Shown here piece by piece: positions 62,801 through 64,000 of a DNA stretch of 64,000 nucleotides (within the stretch, counting starts at the first letter, position 1; each line of letters starts with the position of its first letter). This DNA comes from Apoderus coryli (Eukaryota; Arthropoda; Insecta; Coleoptera; Attelabidae), in the NCBI GenBank assembly GCA_911728435.2, contig OU452212.1, positions 1,308,563 through 1,372,562 on the forward strand, read 5' to 3'. The translations under genes and the position numbers were made by a program. The notes under the pieces were generated by a model. It had not been told where the DNA came from. It searched no databases and was given only the letters and a program-made list of their open reading frames with translations.

Positions 62801-64000
62801 CAGCTTCAAAATACTTCATTACCTAATCCCATCTTTTCACGTTAAACCTTTATCACAATTTTTGGTACCAGATACGTATTAGTAGACATTTCCATGCGCA
62901 AAAATACGCCTGTAAAGTCGAAATTTGATGATTTCTTAACTCTGTTTTAGAATTAACCATTTAATATTCCAGCTTCAAAATACTTCATTACTTAATCCCA
63001 TCCTTTGGCTTTAAAACCCTATCAAAAATGTTGCTACCAGATACGTACTAGTGGAGATTTCCATGCGCACAAATACGTCTGCAAAGTTGAAATTTGATTT
63101 TTTCTTAACTGTATTTTTGAACTAACCATTTAATATTTCAGCTTCAAAATACTTCATTACCTAATCCCATCCTTTGACTTTAAAACCCTAACAAAATATT
63201 TCCTATCAGGTACGTATTAGTGGAGATTTCCATGCGCACAAATACGTCTGCAAAGTCAAAATTTGATGATTTTTTAACTCTGTTTTTGAACTAACCATTT
63301 AATATTTCAGCTTCAATATACTTTGTTACCTAATTCCATCCTTTAGCTTTAAAACCCTGTCAAAATGTTTGCTCCAGATACGTATTAGCGGAGATTTCCA
63401 TGCGCAAAAATACGTGTGCAAAGTCGAAATTTGATCATGTCTTAACTCCGTTTTTGATCTAACCATTTAATATTTCATCTTCAACATACTTCGTTACCTA
63501 ATTCAATCCTTTAGCTTTAAAACTCTATCAAAATTTTTGCTACCAGATACGTATTAGCGGAGATTTCCATGCGCAAAAATACGTCTGCAAAGTCAAAATT
63601 TGATGATTTCTTAACTCTGTTTTTGAACTAACCCTTTAATATTTCAGCTTCGAAATACTTCATTACCTAATCCCATCCTTTCACGTTAATCCCCTATCAC
63701 CATTTTTGGTACCAGATACGTATTAGTGGAGATTTCCATGTGCAGAAATACGTCTGCAAAGTCCAAATTTGATGTTTCCTTAACTCTGTTTTTGAACTAA
63801 CCATTTAATGTTCCAGCTTCAAAATACTTCATTACCTAACCCCATCCTTTGACTTTAAAACCCTCTCAAAATTTTTCCTACCAGATACGTAGTAGTGGAG
63901 ATTTCCATGTGCAAAAATACGTCTGCAAAGTCGAAATTTGATGACTTCTTAACTCTGTTTTTGAACTAACCATTTAATATTTCAGCTTCAAAATACTTTA
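62801..64000. repeat. 169-bp satellite array, at least seven units, continuing beyond the window
   Basis: 'cagcttcaaaatac' or a close variant marks unit starts at 62801, 62970, 63139, 63308, 63476, 63645, 63814 and 63983, so the period is 168-169 bp. Shared blocks are 'cttcattacctaatcccatcc', split as cttcattacc and taatcccatcc, 'gtggagatttccatgcgc' and 'ttaactctgtttttgaact'. Units are about 85-90 percent alike by eye. The monomer is homologous to the A1 and B segments of the 386-bp array at 25.5-27.3 kb. Confidence 0.95.

Overview
The window is an AT-rich animal nuclear genome segment, most likely insect. Conserved proteins are split into short exons with GT-AG introns, and most of the remaining DNA is decayed transposable elements of types common in insects: DUF4817-type Tc1/mariner transposases, jockey- and CR1-like LINEs, Penelope, P-element, hAT, and short elements ending in CAGGGTGT. 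I cannot name the species; a beetle or similar insect is only a guess.

Four host genes are recognisable. (1) 1621-13100, plus: the C-terminal half of MROH1, a HEAT-repeat protein, in eight exons with its 5' part outside the window. (2) 30258-29067, minus: RPB3, subunit 3 of RNA polymerase II, complete in five exons (274 aa). (3) 35255-32364, minus: a MIF4G-domain translation factor resembling CTIF/MIF4GD, two coding exons (453 aa). (4) 50269-58569 or 59839, plus: tyrosine aminotransferase, seven coding exons (430 aa), whose last exon is duplicated in tandem so that two intact alternative C-termini exist, each with its own poly(A) signal. Three further minus-strand genes are unrecognised: 24548-23098 (three exons seen), 27629-27318 (one exon, abutting a satellite) and 47625-46911 (two exons).

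Layout: 0-1.5 kb, duplicated transposase relics; 1.6-13.1 kb, MROH1 with TE-filled introns; 13.9-18.6 kb, a LINE with both ORFs open; 19.7-22.4 kb, a DNA element with terminal inverted repeats; 23-25.4 kb, an unknown gene with RT relics in and next to it; 25.5-27.3 kb, a 386-bp higher-order satellite; 27.3-30.3 kb, a small gene, a gypsy-like relic and RPB3; 32.4-35.3 kb, the CTIF-like gene whose intron holds nested relics; 35.5-49 kb, mostly repeats (LINE relics, a 161-bp satellite, foldback elements); 50.3-59.9 kb, the aminotransferase; 60-62.8 kb, TE relics; 62.8-64 kb, a 169-bp satellite running off the end and related in sequence to the 386-bp array 35 kb away.

The host genes have unrelated housekeeping or metabolic roles and do not form a pathway. 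The most interesting signals are the duplicated terminal exon of the aminotransferase, the two related satellites (one merging into a coding exon), and several large inverted repeats inside introns that could fold as long hairpins in pre-mRNA.
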